This document shows, piece by piece, positions 1 to 10,967 of a stretch of DNA of 64,000 nucleotides. Position 1 is the first letter of the stretch. Each line of letters opens with the position of its first letter. The notes under the pieces were generated by a model. It saw only the letters and a list, made by a program, of their open reading frames with translations, had not been told where the DNA came from and ran no database searches. This DNA is from Saccharomyces paradoxus (Eukaryota > Ascomycota > Saccharomycetes > Saccharomycetales > Saccharomycetaceae), in the NCBI RefSeq assembly GCF_002079055.1, contig NC_047498.1:957299-1021298 (forward strand). Direction: 5' to 3'. Both the position numbers and the translations under genes were made by a program.

Positions 1-3000
1 GAATATATTTGCCCATGTGGCGATATGGATCCACATTAACAATTTATCATCGGTGTGCATTGACAAAGGCTGGAAAGTTGTTAATCGTCGAACATCCAGT
101 GGTAACCGAGGATGAATTATAGCTAATATATCAGATCTAAGAGCCGATAGTTTCGATAAAGTTTCGAAATATTGCACCGATTTGATCCTCGGAATTTCAG
201 GAACTTTCGACAAAATTTGTTTAATAACACGCAAAAGAATCTGTAAATAAACAGTACCTGACCAAACTTCGCTAAAGTTTTCATACTTGGGGTTTTTACA
301 TTTGTGGGTAAATGTTAATTGTGTAGGCCATTGAGGTCTATGTGGCCAATATTCCAATTGATGTTGCAAATTCAGATTAGAATCTGACTTGAAATCAATA
401 AATGCAATGACTTGATAGTTCTTATCATGATTCATACTTGAAATATGTTTAACTGTCCCCGATGTTTCATTTTCCAATGACGCAGGGTTGAAAAGCAAAT
501 AAGGAATTGGCGATTCATTATCTTGACCTTGATCCTCATTTTGATTTTGGCCCCGGTTTTCATTTTGACCTTGTTGCTGGTTCTGATGTTGTTGGTTCGC
601 AGAAGAATATAGATTAACTTGAGGCAGGTCTGTTATTTCTTCAAATTGATAAAAATCCTTCCATTGAACTTTCCTATTGAATCCCATTTGTTTCAGGTTC
701 ATGACATTGGAATTTAAGTTTGGATTCATGTCTAAAGCCTTGGAAATGGAATTTATAGAGTCATTTATTTGGTGAGTTATGGACTGATGTCTTACCATGG
801 CAAATAGCAGGTTTTCTGCATCGTCAAAATACAAGGTGAAAAAGATTGTGATTGATCTTAATAATAACGACAATAAATCCATTTTGAAACCTGGTGATAT
901 CATATACGGTATGTCTTTTGTCTTGAACACAGGAGTTGCGTAAGTGGTCAAATAAACCTTATTTGATGACTTGGAAAGAACGTAAAGTAGGGACATTGCA
1001 GCATTGTAGGATAGTTTGGACGAAGATGTATGACTAGAGGCGGTAGCACTTGGTGATGCAGATTTCTTCTTTGCTGATAAGAGAATCAAATCGTCATGCG
1101 AATCATCATTTTTATGAGAACTGGTCAAAATTTCGTCATTAATCGGCAACAGATTGTAAATCAGTTCATAAAAAATTGGATTTGGTTGTAGATTCAATTT
1201 AATGTTGTCCAAGATCAAATTTGATAACTGTATGATTGTGAAATCTCTGAATGTTAAATTATTAATATCGCCGTTGATGTTGGAGAGTTTGTAAAAGTTT
1301 GGCAGATTATTTGTATAGTAATTAAGGTTGAAAGTCTGTAACATCTTGAAGAGAACAAGCTTTTTGGAAGTCAAAATCAACAGAAGATGATCGAGTAAAG
1401 GTAACAAGATTTGAGAAACGCTATTTTCGTTCAGCTCCACAATAGAACGCTCGTCACTCGTATCTTTAGATGCGCCATTGCTCGTGGTAGAAGAATTTGA
1501 GCGTATTGTCGATGAAGACGACGATAAAGATGAATAATCATAATACTTCAAGTAATAAATGGAAAAAATGATGAATCTATTTGCAAACTTGTCTGCAAAA
1601 TAATTTTGAAAGCACTTATTGCAATCAATCAAGTTTGTCATGAGGATAGTCATAGGTATCAACAAAGGATGAATGTCTGGCAATTGTGCCTTTGTTTGCG
1701 ACTTGGTATGATATGCCGCCGAAGAAGAATTGGGCAATGAAGCATGTGGAGACGTACTGCTATCGTGGGCGCTCGTCGACACTGCTCTCCTTCTACTGGC
1801 ATCAACGGGTTTATTGTTCGTGAAGTTGAAAATGTTCGATTCTTGTTCTATGGCGAGATCGATGGGATATTTGAAGATTTTGATGAAACTGGACAGAATT
1901 AATTTCAAATCGTACTCTCGCTGCAATTGAGTGAGGAAAATGGTGATGACGTTGTCTTGAGCCTTATACGACATGGAAAGATTCAAGACGTGCAGGCAAG
2001 ATTGGACGAATTGGAAATAAAGCGTCTGCCAATTATTTGCAGTGGCGTCGGAGCTGAAAAAATTGGTCTTTAAGCTCTGGAAATCTTTGTTGTTGTTGAG
2101 TACGAACCGCATTGTGCAATTCAATAGCGAGGAAGCGAACTGAATGGTTTTGTCCTTGGGCATTTGAGTGCACCAGTAGACAAGAAACATGTTTATGTCC
2201 TGTTTATTGCCGCTCGTGTACAAGTCGGAAGAAAATAAAGCTGACAACAGACGTAAAAGAAGCAACCTGTTGGCGAAAAGGTGCCACTGATGATGTATGT
2301 TCAGTAGCGAGTGGTATTTGTTGGAATTGGTCAAGATGCCGATTTCCCACAATTCGCTTGGGTGGGCGGTCACTGCAGTGGTGAAATTCTCTTGGAAAGC
2401 CAGTTTCAAGATCGCCAGCAGTAGTCTTTCTCCCAATGGGATGTTTTGCAAGGGAAGACCCTCAATTTCATGTTGCGTAGCCCAAAAAATATCGTAATGG
2501 TCCTGCGTGCTAGACTTGATCCGGTCAAAATAAATGGGTATGAGGATAGAGAGGGTCTTTATGGCGTTGATAAGCCGCGAAGAAGGAAGTCCCGTACGGG
2601 AAGCGGGAAAGGAGTTTGCGGAGAGAATAATGTAAAGCGAAAGGAAGACAATCAAGTTGTTGAAATTAGGTGGGTTCAAATTAGCGATAATGTGCAGGAT
2701 TTTTTTGAAACTAGAGTTAATGCTGAAGTCCTGCACATCCACTGATATGAAGTCCAAGTAAAAATCGTTGAAGACGGTGTCCAGCGGGACGTCCGGGTTG
2801 TCGCCAAACAGCGCTTCAATTTCAGGCCCAGCTTCTAGTTTGAAGATTGACAGGTTTAAGCTCAACGGGTCAGCACTAGCTGAAAGGGAGGGCGGGGGCG
2901 AGGACGTAGGTGAAGGCGAGGACGCATCCGCGTCCTCCGGTCGAACCAGAGCGATGCAATGGTTCAGTAGGATCGAACTGGATTTGGAGTCAGTATTCCC

Positions 3001-3003
3001 CAT
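1..3003 (-). CDS. ECM30: Ecm30, HID1-family protein (3' part outside window)
   Basis: An open frame runs on the minus strand from the ATG at 3003 to the window edge with no stop, giving about 1001 residues. The S. cerevisiae protein has about 1274, so the C-terminal fifth is missing here. The N-terminus reads MGNTDSKSSSILLNHCIALV, as in yeast Ecm30. Ecm30 belongs to the HID1/dymeclin-like family of peripheral trafficking proteins; its yeast role is poorly defined (cell-wall and ubiquitin-linked sorting phenotypes). Visible features are a Ser/Pro-rich stretch soon after the start, Ser-rich linkers near 1060-1100 and 1490-1530, and an Asn/Gln-rich low-complexity segment at about 530-610. The truncation is a window-edge effect, not a mutation. 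Identity comes from whole-length sequence recognition. Confidence 0.93.
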   Translation of the reverse strand, partial: MGNTDSKSSSILLNHCIALVRPEDADASSPSPTSSPPPSLSASADPLSLNLSIFKLEAGPEIEALFGDNPDVPLDTVFNDFYLDFISVDVQDFSINSSFKKILHIIANLNPPNFNNLIVFLSLYIILSANSFPASRTGLPSSRLINAIKTLSILIPIYFDRIKSSTQDHYDIFWATQHEIEGLPLQNIPLGERLLLAILKLAFQENFTTAVTAHPSELWEIGILTNSNKYHSLLNIHHQWHLFANRLLLLRLLSALFSSDLYTSGNKQDINMFLVYWCTQMPKDKTIQFASSLLNCTMRFVLNNNKDFQSLKTNFFSSDATANNWQTLYFQFVQSCLHVLNLSMSYKAQDNVITIFLTQLQREYDLKLILSSFIKIFKYPIDLAIEQESNIFNFTNNKPVDASRRRAVSTSAHDSSTSPHASLPNSSSAAYHTKSQTKAQLPDIHPLLIPMTILMTNLIDCNKCFQNYFADKFANRFIIFSIYYLKYYDYSSLSSSSSTIRSNSSTTSNGASKDTSDERSIVELNENSVSQILLPLLDHLLLILTSKKLVLFKMLQTFNLNYYTNNLPNFYKLSNINGDINNLTFRDFTIIQLSNLILDNIKLNLQPNPIFYELIYNLLPINDEILTSSHKNDDSHDDLILLSAKKKSASPSATASSHTSSSKLSYNAAMSLLYVLSKSSNKVYLTTYATPVFKTKDIPYMISPGFKMDLLSLLLRSITIFFTLYFDDAENLLFAMVRHQSITHQINDSINSISKALDMNPNLNSNVMNLKQMGFNRKVQWKDFYQFEEITDLPQVNLYSSANQQHQNQQQGQNENRGQNQNEDQGQDNESPIPYLLFNPASLENETSGTVKHISSMNHDKNYQVIAFIDFKSDSNLNLQHQLEYWPHRPQWPTQLTFTHKCKNPKYENFSEVWSGTVYLQILLRVIKQILSKVPEIPRIKSVQYFETLSKLSALRSDILAIIHPRLPLDVRRLTTFQPLSMHTDDKLLMWIHIATWANIF

Positions 3004-3358
3004 TATGCATAGTCTAAGGGAGAGTTTGTATGTTTAGTTTGTATGTTTTCTTTCTCTATTAGCTTTTTTTCCTGTTTGTTTGCTTATCTGTCTGTACGTG
3101 TATGTTGTGTACTCAATAAATAGAGGTTTTTTTTTTTTTTCGCAGGTTTACCGAGAGAAAAAACACCGAAAGTAAGTACGTAAACCGGCGGAAAAGCAAA
3201 GAAAAAACCCCTGAAGCAAAAGCAATTGCGATAGTTTTTATTATTTGCTATATTTTTCTATAAAATGGGCGAACAAGAGAAAAGACTATATAAAAAGTGT
3301 CTATAAAAGAGAAGGGAAAGAGGAAAAAAAGAAAAATAAAGAATTGTCGGCAAGTTTA
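3004..3358. other. ECM30 promoter / DIF1 3' region
   Basis: This spacer of about 355 bp holds the DIF1 3' end and the ECM30 promoter; both genes read leftward. It carries a T run at about 3128-3140 and A-rich stretches near 3300-3345, typical of nucleosome-depleted yeast promoters. No RNA gene or element was seen. Confidence 0.5.
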
Positions 3359-3754
3359 TCAAAGTCTTCTCTTGGACCCGTTAACCATTGTTTCGTGCTC
3401 CGCGGCAGGTTCCGGGACGTCCCATTTCTCGAGCGAGGATGCCTCGGTCGACATGGTTCTCTGGTTTATCAGCATAGGTGGTAGCGAGTTTGCAGTGGGC
3501 AAGGGCGACCTTGTAAACTGCGGAACAATAACGCTCGAGTAATCTCTAATGACGCCCGGCTGTAGCGAGGCCTCCGACGTGCTCGGCGTCCTCGAGGCAT
3601 AACCCTGGTCGACCCGCTGTCTGATCCGCATACCCACAGTCATCAACTGGTCCTTTTGGAAATCCTGTTGCTGCTGCTGCTGCTGCTGTTGTTGTTGTTG
3701 TTGAAACTGTCTCTTTGGGACAAGGCTGCTAGCCCATTCCAGTTGTGCGTCCAT
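3359..3754 (-). CDS. DIF1: Dif1, regulator of ribonucleotide reductase import
   Basis: This 131-residue protein starts MDAQLEWASSLVPKRQ and ends NGSKRRL, matching yeast Dif1 (about 133 aa). Dif1 binds the small ribonucleotide reductase subunits Rnr2-Rnr4 and promotes their nuclear import. After replication stress, Dun1 phosphorylates it and it is degraded, releasing RNR to the cytoplasm. A glutamine run of about 12 residues follows the N-terminus, encoded by CTG/TTG-type triplets on the plus strand (3663-3702); it is shorter and purer than the S. cerevisiae tract as remembered. The C-terminal half holds the Sml1-related Hug region. The ATG at 3754 is preceded directly by GTG, so no longer ATG start exists. 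DIF1 is divergent from CAR2. Confidence 0.93.
   Translation of the reverse strand: MDAQLEWASSLVPKRQFQQQQQQQQQQQQQDFQKDQLMTVGMRIRQRVDQGYASRTPSTSEASLQPGVIRDYSSVIVPQFTRSPLPTANSLPPMLINQRTMSTEASSLEKWDVPEPAAEHETMVNGSKRRL
3663..3702. repeat. Trinucleotide repeat encoding DIF1 polyglutamine
   Basis: Tandem CTG units followed by TTG units on the plus strand read as CAG/CAA glutamine codons in DIF1 on the minus strand. Such tracts vary in length between strains. Confidence 0.85.
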
Positions 3755-4059
3755 CACGTTTTATTTGGTCTTGTACTGGTGTATGTGTAGAGAGTGTAAT
3801 TTATTCTGTTTCTCTTGCTGTTTCTTTTTTTTTTCTTTGTTTTCTTTCTCCAATGCTTGCCTGTTGCTACTAGATAAATAAATACCCCACTGGCGGGAAA
3901 AAGAAAAAGCACACAAAACAAACGAGAAGAAAAAGCGCATGGTACGAGCCGCCCTAAAATGCGGAACAGGACCCACACACCACACGCAAACGTGCGCGCG
4001 AGCGAATGCTGCACTCTGTTAACGGCAGGACCTGGCGTCCCCTGCCGTTAGCGGGCGGC

Positions 4060-4069
4060 TAGCCGCCGA
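4060..4069 (+). promoter_or_regulatory. URS1 (Ume6) repressor site upstream of CAR2
   Basis: TAGCCGCCGA is the classical URS1 motif first defined in the arginine catabolic genes CAR1 and CAR2. It sits in a 14-bp perfect palindrome, GGCGGCTAGCCGCC, at 4054-4067, about 165 bp upstream of the CAR2 start. Family knowledge: Ume6 with Sin3/Rpd3 represses through this site. Confidence 0.8.
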
Positions 4070-4122
4070 CGCCGTAGTCGCGTGCCCTTGCCCTTAGCGG
4101 CTGACAGGCTGACTCGATTACA

Positions 4123-4130
4123 TATATAAA
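4123..4130 (+). promoter_or_regulatory. CAR2 TATA box
   Basis: TATATAAA lies 109 bp upstream of the conserved CAR2 ATG (4232) and 49 bp upstream of an earlier in-frame ATG (4172). A Gcn4-type TGACTC half-site is at 4110-4115. Confidence 0.7.
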
Positions 4131-4231
4131 TTGGGGGCTACCGCACGTTGAGTCGTCCTGTCTTAGCTGTTATGTCTTACTGTAACAATAAATACCACAA
4201 GACACCACAGCAGCACAGAACCACAACACTA

Positions 4232-5506
4232 ATGTCCGAAGCTACCCTCTCCTCCAAGCAAACCATCGAATGGGAAAACAAATACTCCGCCCACAACTAC
4301 CACCCCTTGCCCGTAGTTTTTCACAAGGCAAAGGGAGCACATGTGTGGGACCCGGAGGGTAAGCAGTACCTGGACTTCCTCAGCGCTTATTCTGCCGTGA
4401 ACCAGGGCCATTGCCATCCTCACATTATCAAGGCTTTGACGGATCAAGCACAGATACTAACACTGTCCTCCAGAGCGTTCCACAACGACGTTTACGCGCA
4501 ATTCGCCAAATTCGTCACCGAATTCTTCGGGTTCGAAACCGTTTTGCCTATGAACACCGGTGCAGAGGCCGTTGAAACTGCTCTGAAGTTGGCCAGAAGA
4601 TGGGGTTACATGAAGAAAAACATCCCTCAGGATAAAGCCATTATCCTGGGCGCTGAGGGTAACTTCCATGGGAGAACCTTCGGTGCCATCAGTTTGAGTA
4701 CCGACTACGAGGACTCCAAGTTGCATTTTGGGCCTTTCGTGCCCAACGTTGCCAGTGGTCACTCCGTGCACCAGATCAGATACGGCCACGCAGAGGATTT
4801 CGTCCCTATCTTGGAATCCCCTGAAGGTAAGAACGTTGCCGCCATTATTTTAGAACCAATTCAAGGTGAAGCCGGTATTGTCGTGCCTCCCGCAGACTAC
4901 TTCCCAAAGGTCTCCGCATTATGCCGTAAGCATAACGTCCTATTGATCATTGACGAAATTCAAACCGGTATCGGTAGAACCGGTGAGTTGCTCTGCTACG
5001 ATCACTACAAGACTGAGTGTAAGCCCGACATCGTCCTGTTGGGTAAGGCTCTCTCAGGTGGTGTCCTCCCCGTCTCGTGTGTCCTGTCCTCTCATGACAT
5101 CATGTCTTGCTTCACCCCGGGATCTCACGGCTCTACTTTCGGCGGTAATCCTTTGGCTTCTCGCGTTGCCATTGCTGCCCTCGAGGTCATCCGCGACGAA
5201 AAGCTGTGCCAAAGAGCCGCCCAACTGGGCGGCTCTTTTATCGCCCAGTTGAAAGCACTCCAAGCCAAGTCTAACGGTATCATCTCCGAAGTGCGTGGTA
5301 TGGGACTGCTTACCGCCATCGTCATCGATCCATCGAAAGCCAACGGTAAGACCGCTTGGGACTTGTGTCTATTGATGAAGGACCACGGCCTCTTGGCTAA
5401 GCCCACACACGATCACATCATCAGATTAGCCCCTCCTTTGGTCATCTCTGAAGAGGACTTGCAAACCGGTGTCGAAACCATGGCCAAGTGTATCAATCTG
5501 TTATAA
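4232..5506 (+). CDS. CAR2: L-ornithine transaminase
   Basis: This is a 424-residue class-III PLP aminotransferase, the same length as yeast Car2. It converts ornithine and 2-oxoglutarate to glutamate semialdehyde and glutamate, the second step of arginine breakdown in the cytosol. Visible motifs include [17 protein letters not shown], the Asp loop [13 protein letters not shown], the PLP lysine in LLGKALSGG (Lys272) and the [10 protein letters not shown] loop. The start [10 protein letters not shown] was chosen because it matches the conserved N-terminus and fits TATA spacing. The frame is open further upstream and has another ATG at 4172 that would add 20 residues without acidic side chains. 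Regulation is visible as a URS1 palindrome, a TATA box and a Gcn4-type half-site. The 3' end is about 100 bp from convergent LSM3. Confidence 0.96.
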   Translation: MSEATLSSKQTIEWENKYSAHNYHPLPVVFHKAKGAHVWDPEGKQYLDFLSAYSAVNQGHCHPHIIKALTDQAQILTLSSRAFHNDVYAQFAKFVTEFFGFETVLPMNTGAEAVETALKLARRWGYMKKNIPQDKAIILGAEGNFHGRTFGAISLSTDYEDSKLHFGPFVPNVASGHSVHQIRYGHAEDFVPILESPEGKNVAAIILEPIQGEAGIVVPPADYFPKVSALCRKHNVLLIIDEIQTGIGRTGELLCYDHYKTECKPDIVLLGKALSGGVLPVSCVLSSHDIMSCFTPGSHGSTFGGNPLASRVAIAALEVIRDEKLCQRAAQLGGSFIAQLKALQAKSNGIISEVRGMGLLTAIVIDPSKANGKTAWDLCLLMKDHGLLAKPTHDHIIRLAPPLVISEEDLQTGVETMAKCINLL

Positions 5507-5608
5507 TATTAATACGCATTTATTTTTTTTTATATCTTACACATTTTTAATATACTAAAAGTTAGAAAAAAGTACGTACCACTTCCTTTTGTCTCTTCTC
5601 CTCTTTGC

Positions 5609-5878
5609 TTATATCTCCACCGCACCATCGTCATCCTCGTTGGGCGTGCTGATCAGAGTCACTGTGTCTCCTCTGATGAATACCATCTCGCATCGTCTTT
5701 CGGACTCACTCAACTCTTCGTTGTTCAATTGGTATATGGTTTCTACTGCATCACTCAGCACGATATTGCAGTGCGAGTCGAACGCTTGTAGCGTTCCCAC
5801 CAGGGTCCTGGCCCCGCGTAGCTTGATATACACCCTCTCGTCGAGGTTCAGTTTCAGTAAATCCAAAGGCGTATCCAT
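5609..5878 (-). CDS. LSM3: Lsm3, Sm-like RNA-binding protein
   Basis: This 89-residue protein differs from yeast Lsm3 (YLR438C-A) at very few positions. It has the Sm1 motif ([23 protein letters not shown]) and the Sm2-type strand ([13 protein letters not shown]). Lsm3 is common to the cytoplasmic Lsm1-7 ring (mRNA decapping and decay) and the nuclear Lsm2-8 ring (U6 snRNA 3' end binding). The ATG at 5878 starts [16 protein letters not shown]; the C-terminus is acidic. It is divergent from MRPL4, sharing a promoter of about 290 bp, and convergent with CAR2. Confidence 0.97.
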   Translation of the reverse strand: MDTPLDLLKLNLDERVYIKLRGARTLVGTLQAFDSHCNIVLSDAVETIYQLNNEELSESERRCEMVFIRGDTVTLISTPNEDDDGAVEI

Positions 5879-6021
5879 TCTCTTTAGTGTGTGTGATGCT
5901 GTGCGTATGTGTGTCTGTGTCTATCTCTGTTGTATTGGTTGCTGGAAGGAAAACATCCTGCCTCTTGTTTTGTTCAAAGCTTGGCTTTCTTGGTTTTTTT
6001 CTTCTCTCAATATCGCGACTT

Positions 6022-6034
6022 ATCACATACCACG
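6022..6034 (+). promoter_or_regulatory. Candidate Abf1 site in the LSM3-MRPL4 divergent promoter
   Basis: ATCACATACCACG fits the degenerate Abf1 consensus RTCRYNNNNNACG and lies midway between the two divergent starts. Abf1 often organises such promoters. Binding is inferred. Confidence 0.5.
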
Positions 6035-6148
6035 GATAGCCAAAAGGGCGCATCAAAAGGAAGAAAAAAATCAATTCAGCAATAAAAAGAACAGCCCTGA
6101 AACTATCAAACCTTCGTAAGAGAGTACCATACTATCTCTAAGGCTTGA

Positions 6149-7129
<981 letters not shown>

Positions 7130-7154
7130 CCCTCATGGGCTTCCTCCCCCCTGT

Positions 7155-7206
7155 AAATATATATATATATACACACACATACACGCACCTATATATATAG
7201 CTATAT
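7155..7206. repeat. TA/CA microsatellite between MRPL4 and SEC39
   Basis: Alternating TA, then CA, then TA dinucleotides lie in the convergent 3' spacer. It may serve as an AT-rich efficiency element for 3' processing on both strands. Confidence 0.6.
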
Positions 7207-7217
7207 GTTGTCTGTAA

Positions 7218-9347
7218 TCAGAAATTAGTCACGCTATGGAAAATCTCCTTGGCAATGCCGCCTACACTACTCTTATTCCCGTTCTGTCCATCCAGTGCGT
7301 ACTTGTCCCTCACCAAGTCACGGGCGCTTAACTCCAATTCTAGCGTGCTCCATTGCGACGTAACAATTTCGACTTCCTCAAGGGGACAAACCTCCAGTAA
7401 GCGACCCAGAATGCTCATCTGTAAAATGATTATCTCCGTGGGAATTTCGTTATCCATCCAATTTGGATCTACAAATTTCCCCATTTGGTAAAATGTTAAC
7501 CAATGCTCATCGCCTAGTGTCTTCATCATCTGTTGGCTTCTTTCTTGACAAAACTCAAACACTTGCTTGCCCAGTTCGTATGCCGTGTCAAAATCTAGAT
7601 TCACTAAAGCGTAGTCAATATGTAATATCATCAAATCTACTTCCACTTTACCGGTTTGGCCTTCTTTTCCAATGGACAAGCTGTCGTAAATTCCGAATAA
7701 CAGGCCCTTTGTGGTGGGGAGATCCTTATACAATCGCGGATTCAGCTCTAATAAGTTGGAAATTATATCGAGAGGGCAATCTTTATATTCTAGAATATTG
7801 CTTGGTTTGAACGCGGTATCTCTTGCGCCATTATGCGTCTTATTTAAGTTTATGGAATAATGTGATAGTTTGTCTGATAAGTCAAGTAATACTTCCAGTT
7901 TGGTGAGACTTGTACCCGCCTGTTGCGGCATATACTTTTGAAGTATTTGTAACGTTTGCGAAGCTTTCCTCATCTCAGGTTCTTTACGTAGTCCATTAGA
8001 AGCGTTATTGAAGAAGTGCCAAAAGAACTTCACTAATAGTTCATATATTTGCGCATTGTTACTGTAGTGAAATCTCTCTATGACCATTTCAATATATACG
8101 AACTCGTTCATTTGTAAAAGAATCTCCAATATGCTGTATAGTTTATCATCCATACAAATTCGGGTGAAAATTTTGTCATCCTTGTTAGTGTCCAAAACCG
8201 TTTCATACATGGATTGCAAGAAAAGGGAAATATCGTTGGCTTTATTGAATTCTTCATGACACAAAGACGTAAAATGTGCTAACTGAGCCGATCCTTCTTC
8301 CTGTGTTATGGCAAAAATTTCCTTGAAGGAAAATTTAGTCGAACATTTGGTGAAGAATTCCATAAATTGTTTTAGTACTAAAGCAGTAACAGTTTTCTGC
8401 TCTTTTATCCTAATGTCATCGGGAAACCCGCTCAAGATACTCCATAACTCATCAAGCTTATGAATTAAATTGGTTAAATTGAATAGATTCTCACTATTGT
8501 TGAATAATATATCAACCACATTACTTTGCAAGTTTCTGGATACTTCACTGTTATCTTTCAATTTTTTTTCGAGGCTATAATAGATCTTTAAGAACAATTG
8601 GTAATTAGTATCAGATTTTAACGAGAACCGCTCTTTATTGAAGAATTCAGTAATGAAAGTATCCCATTTCTTCCCGTAAGATAAAGTGGGAATCAATTCA
8701 TTCTCAATAACATTTGCTATATTGTTGTCGTCTTGCAGGTCCTCAACACCGTCAAATATTATGTTGAATAACTTGCTATCGGGCATTCCTTCCCATTCGT
8801 TAATTTTGAATATGAGATGAAGCCGTTTATTCAGGTGGTCCAAGGGTTTTAATACTCCTTCTACCCATCCCATAAACTTTGTAGATAGCACTCCTGATTT
8901 GGCAGTTTCCCATAGTACAGAATAGAATAAAGGTGTTTCAGGTATCATCTCATTACATAATAAGATCCTTTCCCTTAACCACCCTTCAAAATTCTCTAAA
9001 GCTTTGTTATTGAGTTTATTGTTTATGAATTCTTGCAATTCGCGATATCTGCTAGATATTGTTGTAGTATCAATCTCTATTAATGGAATCAAACTGCTGT
9101 CACTTTCCAATAGCCCTACTACCACTTCTTCGTCAGTTGTTTCTTCCCCTTCTGGACTTTGCTCCATCTCTTCTGGTTCGCAAAGAAACAAAAGGTTTTT
9201 TGGATCATCTAATTCTGGCCACAAAACACAGAGGATGTCCAAGTAATCGGATTGTGGGTCCAGTTTCGTAGACAACTTTTTGATGTTATGCGTGTCAGCT
9301 CTAGATGCAAAAATGCAAGCTAATAAATATAATTGCTCTTCCAACAT
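7218..9347 (-). CDS. SEC39: Sec39, Dsl1 tethering complex subunit
   Basis: This 709-residue protein has the S. cerevisiae length. It starts MLEEQLYLLACIFASRAD and ends in a VTNF tail. The frame continues eight codons upstream only through a non-ATG codon, so the ATG at 9347 is the start. Sec39 is an alpha-solenoid protein that, with Dsl1 and Tip20, tethers COPI vesicles at the ER and binds the SNARE Use1. No membrane segment is visible. The sequence carries many substitutions relative to S. cerevisiae, concentrated in the first 350 residues, one reason to suspect a sister species. It is convergent with MRPL4 and downstream of RPS1A on the same strand. Confidence 0.94.
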   Translation of the reverse strand: MLEEQLYLLACIFASRADTHNIKKLSTKLDPQSDYLDILCVLWPELDDPKNLLFLCEPEEMEQSPEGEETTDEEVVVGLLESDSSLIPLIEIDTTTISSRYRELQEFINNKLNNKALENFEGWLRERILLCNEMIPETPLFYSVLWETAKSGVLSTKFMGWVEGVLKPLDHLNKRLHLIFKINEWEGMPDSKLFNIIFDGVEDLQDDNNIANVIENELIPTLSYGKKWDTFITEFFNKERFSLKSDTNYQLFLKIYYSLEKKLKDNSEVSRNLQSNVVDILFNNSENLFNLTNLIHKLDELWSILSGFPDDIRIKEQKTVTALVLKQFMEFFTKCSTKFSFKEIFAITQEEGSAQLAHFTSLCHEEFNKANDISLFLQSMYETVLDTNKDDKIFTRICMDDKLYSILEILLQMNEFVYIEMVIERFHYSNNAQIYELLVKFFWHFFNNASNGLRKEPEMRKASQTLQILQKYMPQQAGTSLTKLEVLLDLSDKLSHYSINLNKTHNGARDTAFKPSNILEYKDCPLDIISNLLELNPRLYKDLPTTKGLLFGIYDSLSIGKEGQTGKVEVDLMILHIDYALVNLDFDTAYELGKQVFEFCQERSQQMMKTLGDEHWLTFYQMGKFVDPNWMDNEIPTEIIILQMSILGRLLEVCPLEEVEIVTSQWSTLELELSARDLVRDKYALDGQNGNKSSVGGIAKEIFHSVTNF

Positions 9348-9797
9348 TTTTACTGCAACTTTATCGTTCACCTATCAAGACGCACTGATATAACCAGTTA
9401 TTGTCTATTTACGATGGCTTTTCTTTTCCCTGGTTTTTCTTTTTCTCAGCATCTTGCCTCTTCCTCACGATCTCAATAAATTGTAATATCTTTACGAAAC
9501 AGTAATAAAAATTTCAACAGGGCACACATACAATAATAGATGTACCTGTTTGGACACAGGGGAAAAAAGATCAGTCATGTTGCTATATATGTTCTTAAAA
9601 ATGATTTAAAATTATACAAATATTGTATACAGTAGTATAGTTATAGAGTTATCTTTTTGACGAGGTTAATGACATCATAGAATAGAGAGTTATTAAAGAG
9701 ACTAAAAAAATTAAAATCGAAAAAAAAGACTTAAAAAATAAGATATGCATCACTCCTTTTTCCTGTTCCTTTCTTTTCTATTTTCTTATTGGTTCCT
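9348..9797. other. SEC39 promoter / RPS1A 3' region
   Basis: This 450-bp AT-rich spacer between two minus-strand genes has A and T runs at about 9715-9735. It presumably holds the RPS1A poly(A) signals and the SEC39 promoter. No RNA gene or repeat was recognised. Confidence 0.4.
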
Positions 9798-10565
9798 TTA
9801 CACAGTTTCCAAGACTTCGTCCTTGAAACCGGTAACCTTCTTACCCTTTTCTTCACCAGAACCTTCACCGTGCAAAGCCATCAAAGCACCAACATCGAAC
9901 TTTGGTTGCTTCAACAACTTAACCTTTCTAACATGGATGTTTTGTAGTGGGAAAATGTCCTTGGTGGCGTTTTCAATTTCCTTGTTGATAACTTCTGGAA
10001 TCAACTTGGAAGTCAATTGGGCCAAGGTAGATCCTTGAACTTCCTTAGTCAAGATTTCAGAGATAACCTTTCTAATAGCTCTGATATGGGAAGATTGAGC
10101 GTAAGAGTGTCTCTTAACTTGGTTAGCTTGCTTTCTGGTGAAGGCAATAGCAAAGATTCTCAAGACGTAATCATCGGAAGTCTTAACGGTAACGTTAGCT
10201 TCGATCAAAGTTTGCCATTTTCTGACCATAGATCTCAATTTATCGGTAGTGAAGTCCATACCGTGGAAGTTGGTCAATAAGTTCTTACCTTGGACTTCGT
10301 CAACTCTTAATTTGATCTTTCTGAAAGAGTGGTCTTCAGAACCCTGCAAGTCAGCCAAGCAAACTTCGACAACTCTACCTTTCAAAGCATCTGAAGCACT
10401 CTTCAAACCAGTGGACTTGTTAACTAAAGTCTTACCAACATTTCTGTTTTCAAAAGTGGATGGAGCTTTAATGTCGAACCATTCCTTTCTGGTAAATGGG
10501 TCAACGACTCTCTTCTTTTGACCTTTCTTACCCTTGGATAGTCTCTTATTCTTTCCGACAGCCAT
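9798..10565 (-). CDS. RPS1A: 40S ribosomal protein eS1
   Basis: This 255-residue protein is essentially identical to yeast Rps1 and begins [20 protein letters not shown]. It is a component of the small ribosomal subunit platform near the mRNA exit. Codon use is highly biased toward optimal codons (for example TTG, AAG, GGT), unlike the neighbouring SEC39 and SIR3. There is no intron, as in the S. cerevisiae gene. The paralogue RPS1B is elsewhere; RPS1A is chosen from position between SEC39 and SIR3. Rap1-like sites lie about 235-270 bp upstream. Confidence 0.96.
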
Positions 10566-10797
10566 GATTAAACGATTGGTTATTCGTGTGCTTGTTTTGT
10601 TTCTTTAATATCAAAACTCACAACGTAAACACCTTCATACTTAATAGAATAATTGTAACATCTAGTCATTTTGGGTATATTATTACGCTTGCTGAGAGAG
10701 TCCTGGAATTTCCAGCGGACGGTGACGCGAGGGAATCCGTAGAGCAAAATAAAAAAATTTGAAGGTTCTCATAAAGTCAAAACAAAAATCGCAGTAG

Positions 10798-10833
10798 ATG
10801 TTTGGGTTTACTCCTTCCAATGGGTCTGGGTTC
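10798..10833 (-). promoter_or_regulatory. Rap1-like pair in the RPS1A promoter
   Basis: On the minus strand, ACCCAAACAT (10798-10807) fits the Rap1 core ACCCANNCA. A weaker ACCCAGACCC-type match follows at about 10820-10833. Both have the same orientation and lie at the distance usual for ribosomal protein genes. The second site is imperfect. Confidence 0.5.
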
Positions 10834-10967
10834 ATAACAAAAACTGTCCTGCAGTTTTAATTAGGATTTTTGTAAGTTATGGTTACATTATTAAGGAATA
10901 CAGGAGAGACTATATATGTATGTAAGCATACCCATGAGGGAAAAAATGAAACGATTTTCGTTGCTGA

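Noticed and set aside
1730-3037. Several plus-strand ORFs in the first 3 kb
   Set aside because: They are antisense to ECM30, whose minus-strand frame is open throughout but has its stop outside the window.
5589-6119. A 176-codon plus-strand ORF across LSM3
   Set aside because: It is antisense to the highly conserved LSM3 and its sequence is low-complexity in the non-LSM3 part; it is a reverse-frame shadow.
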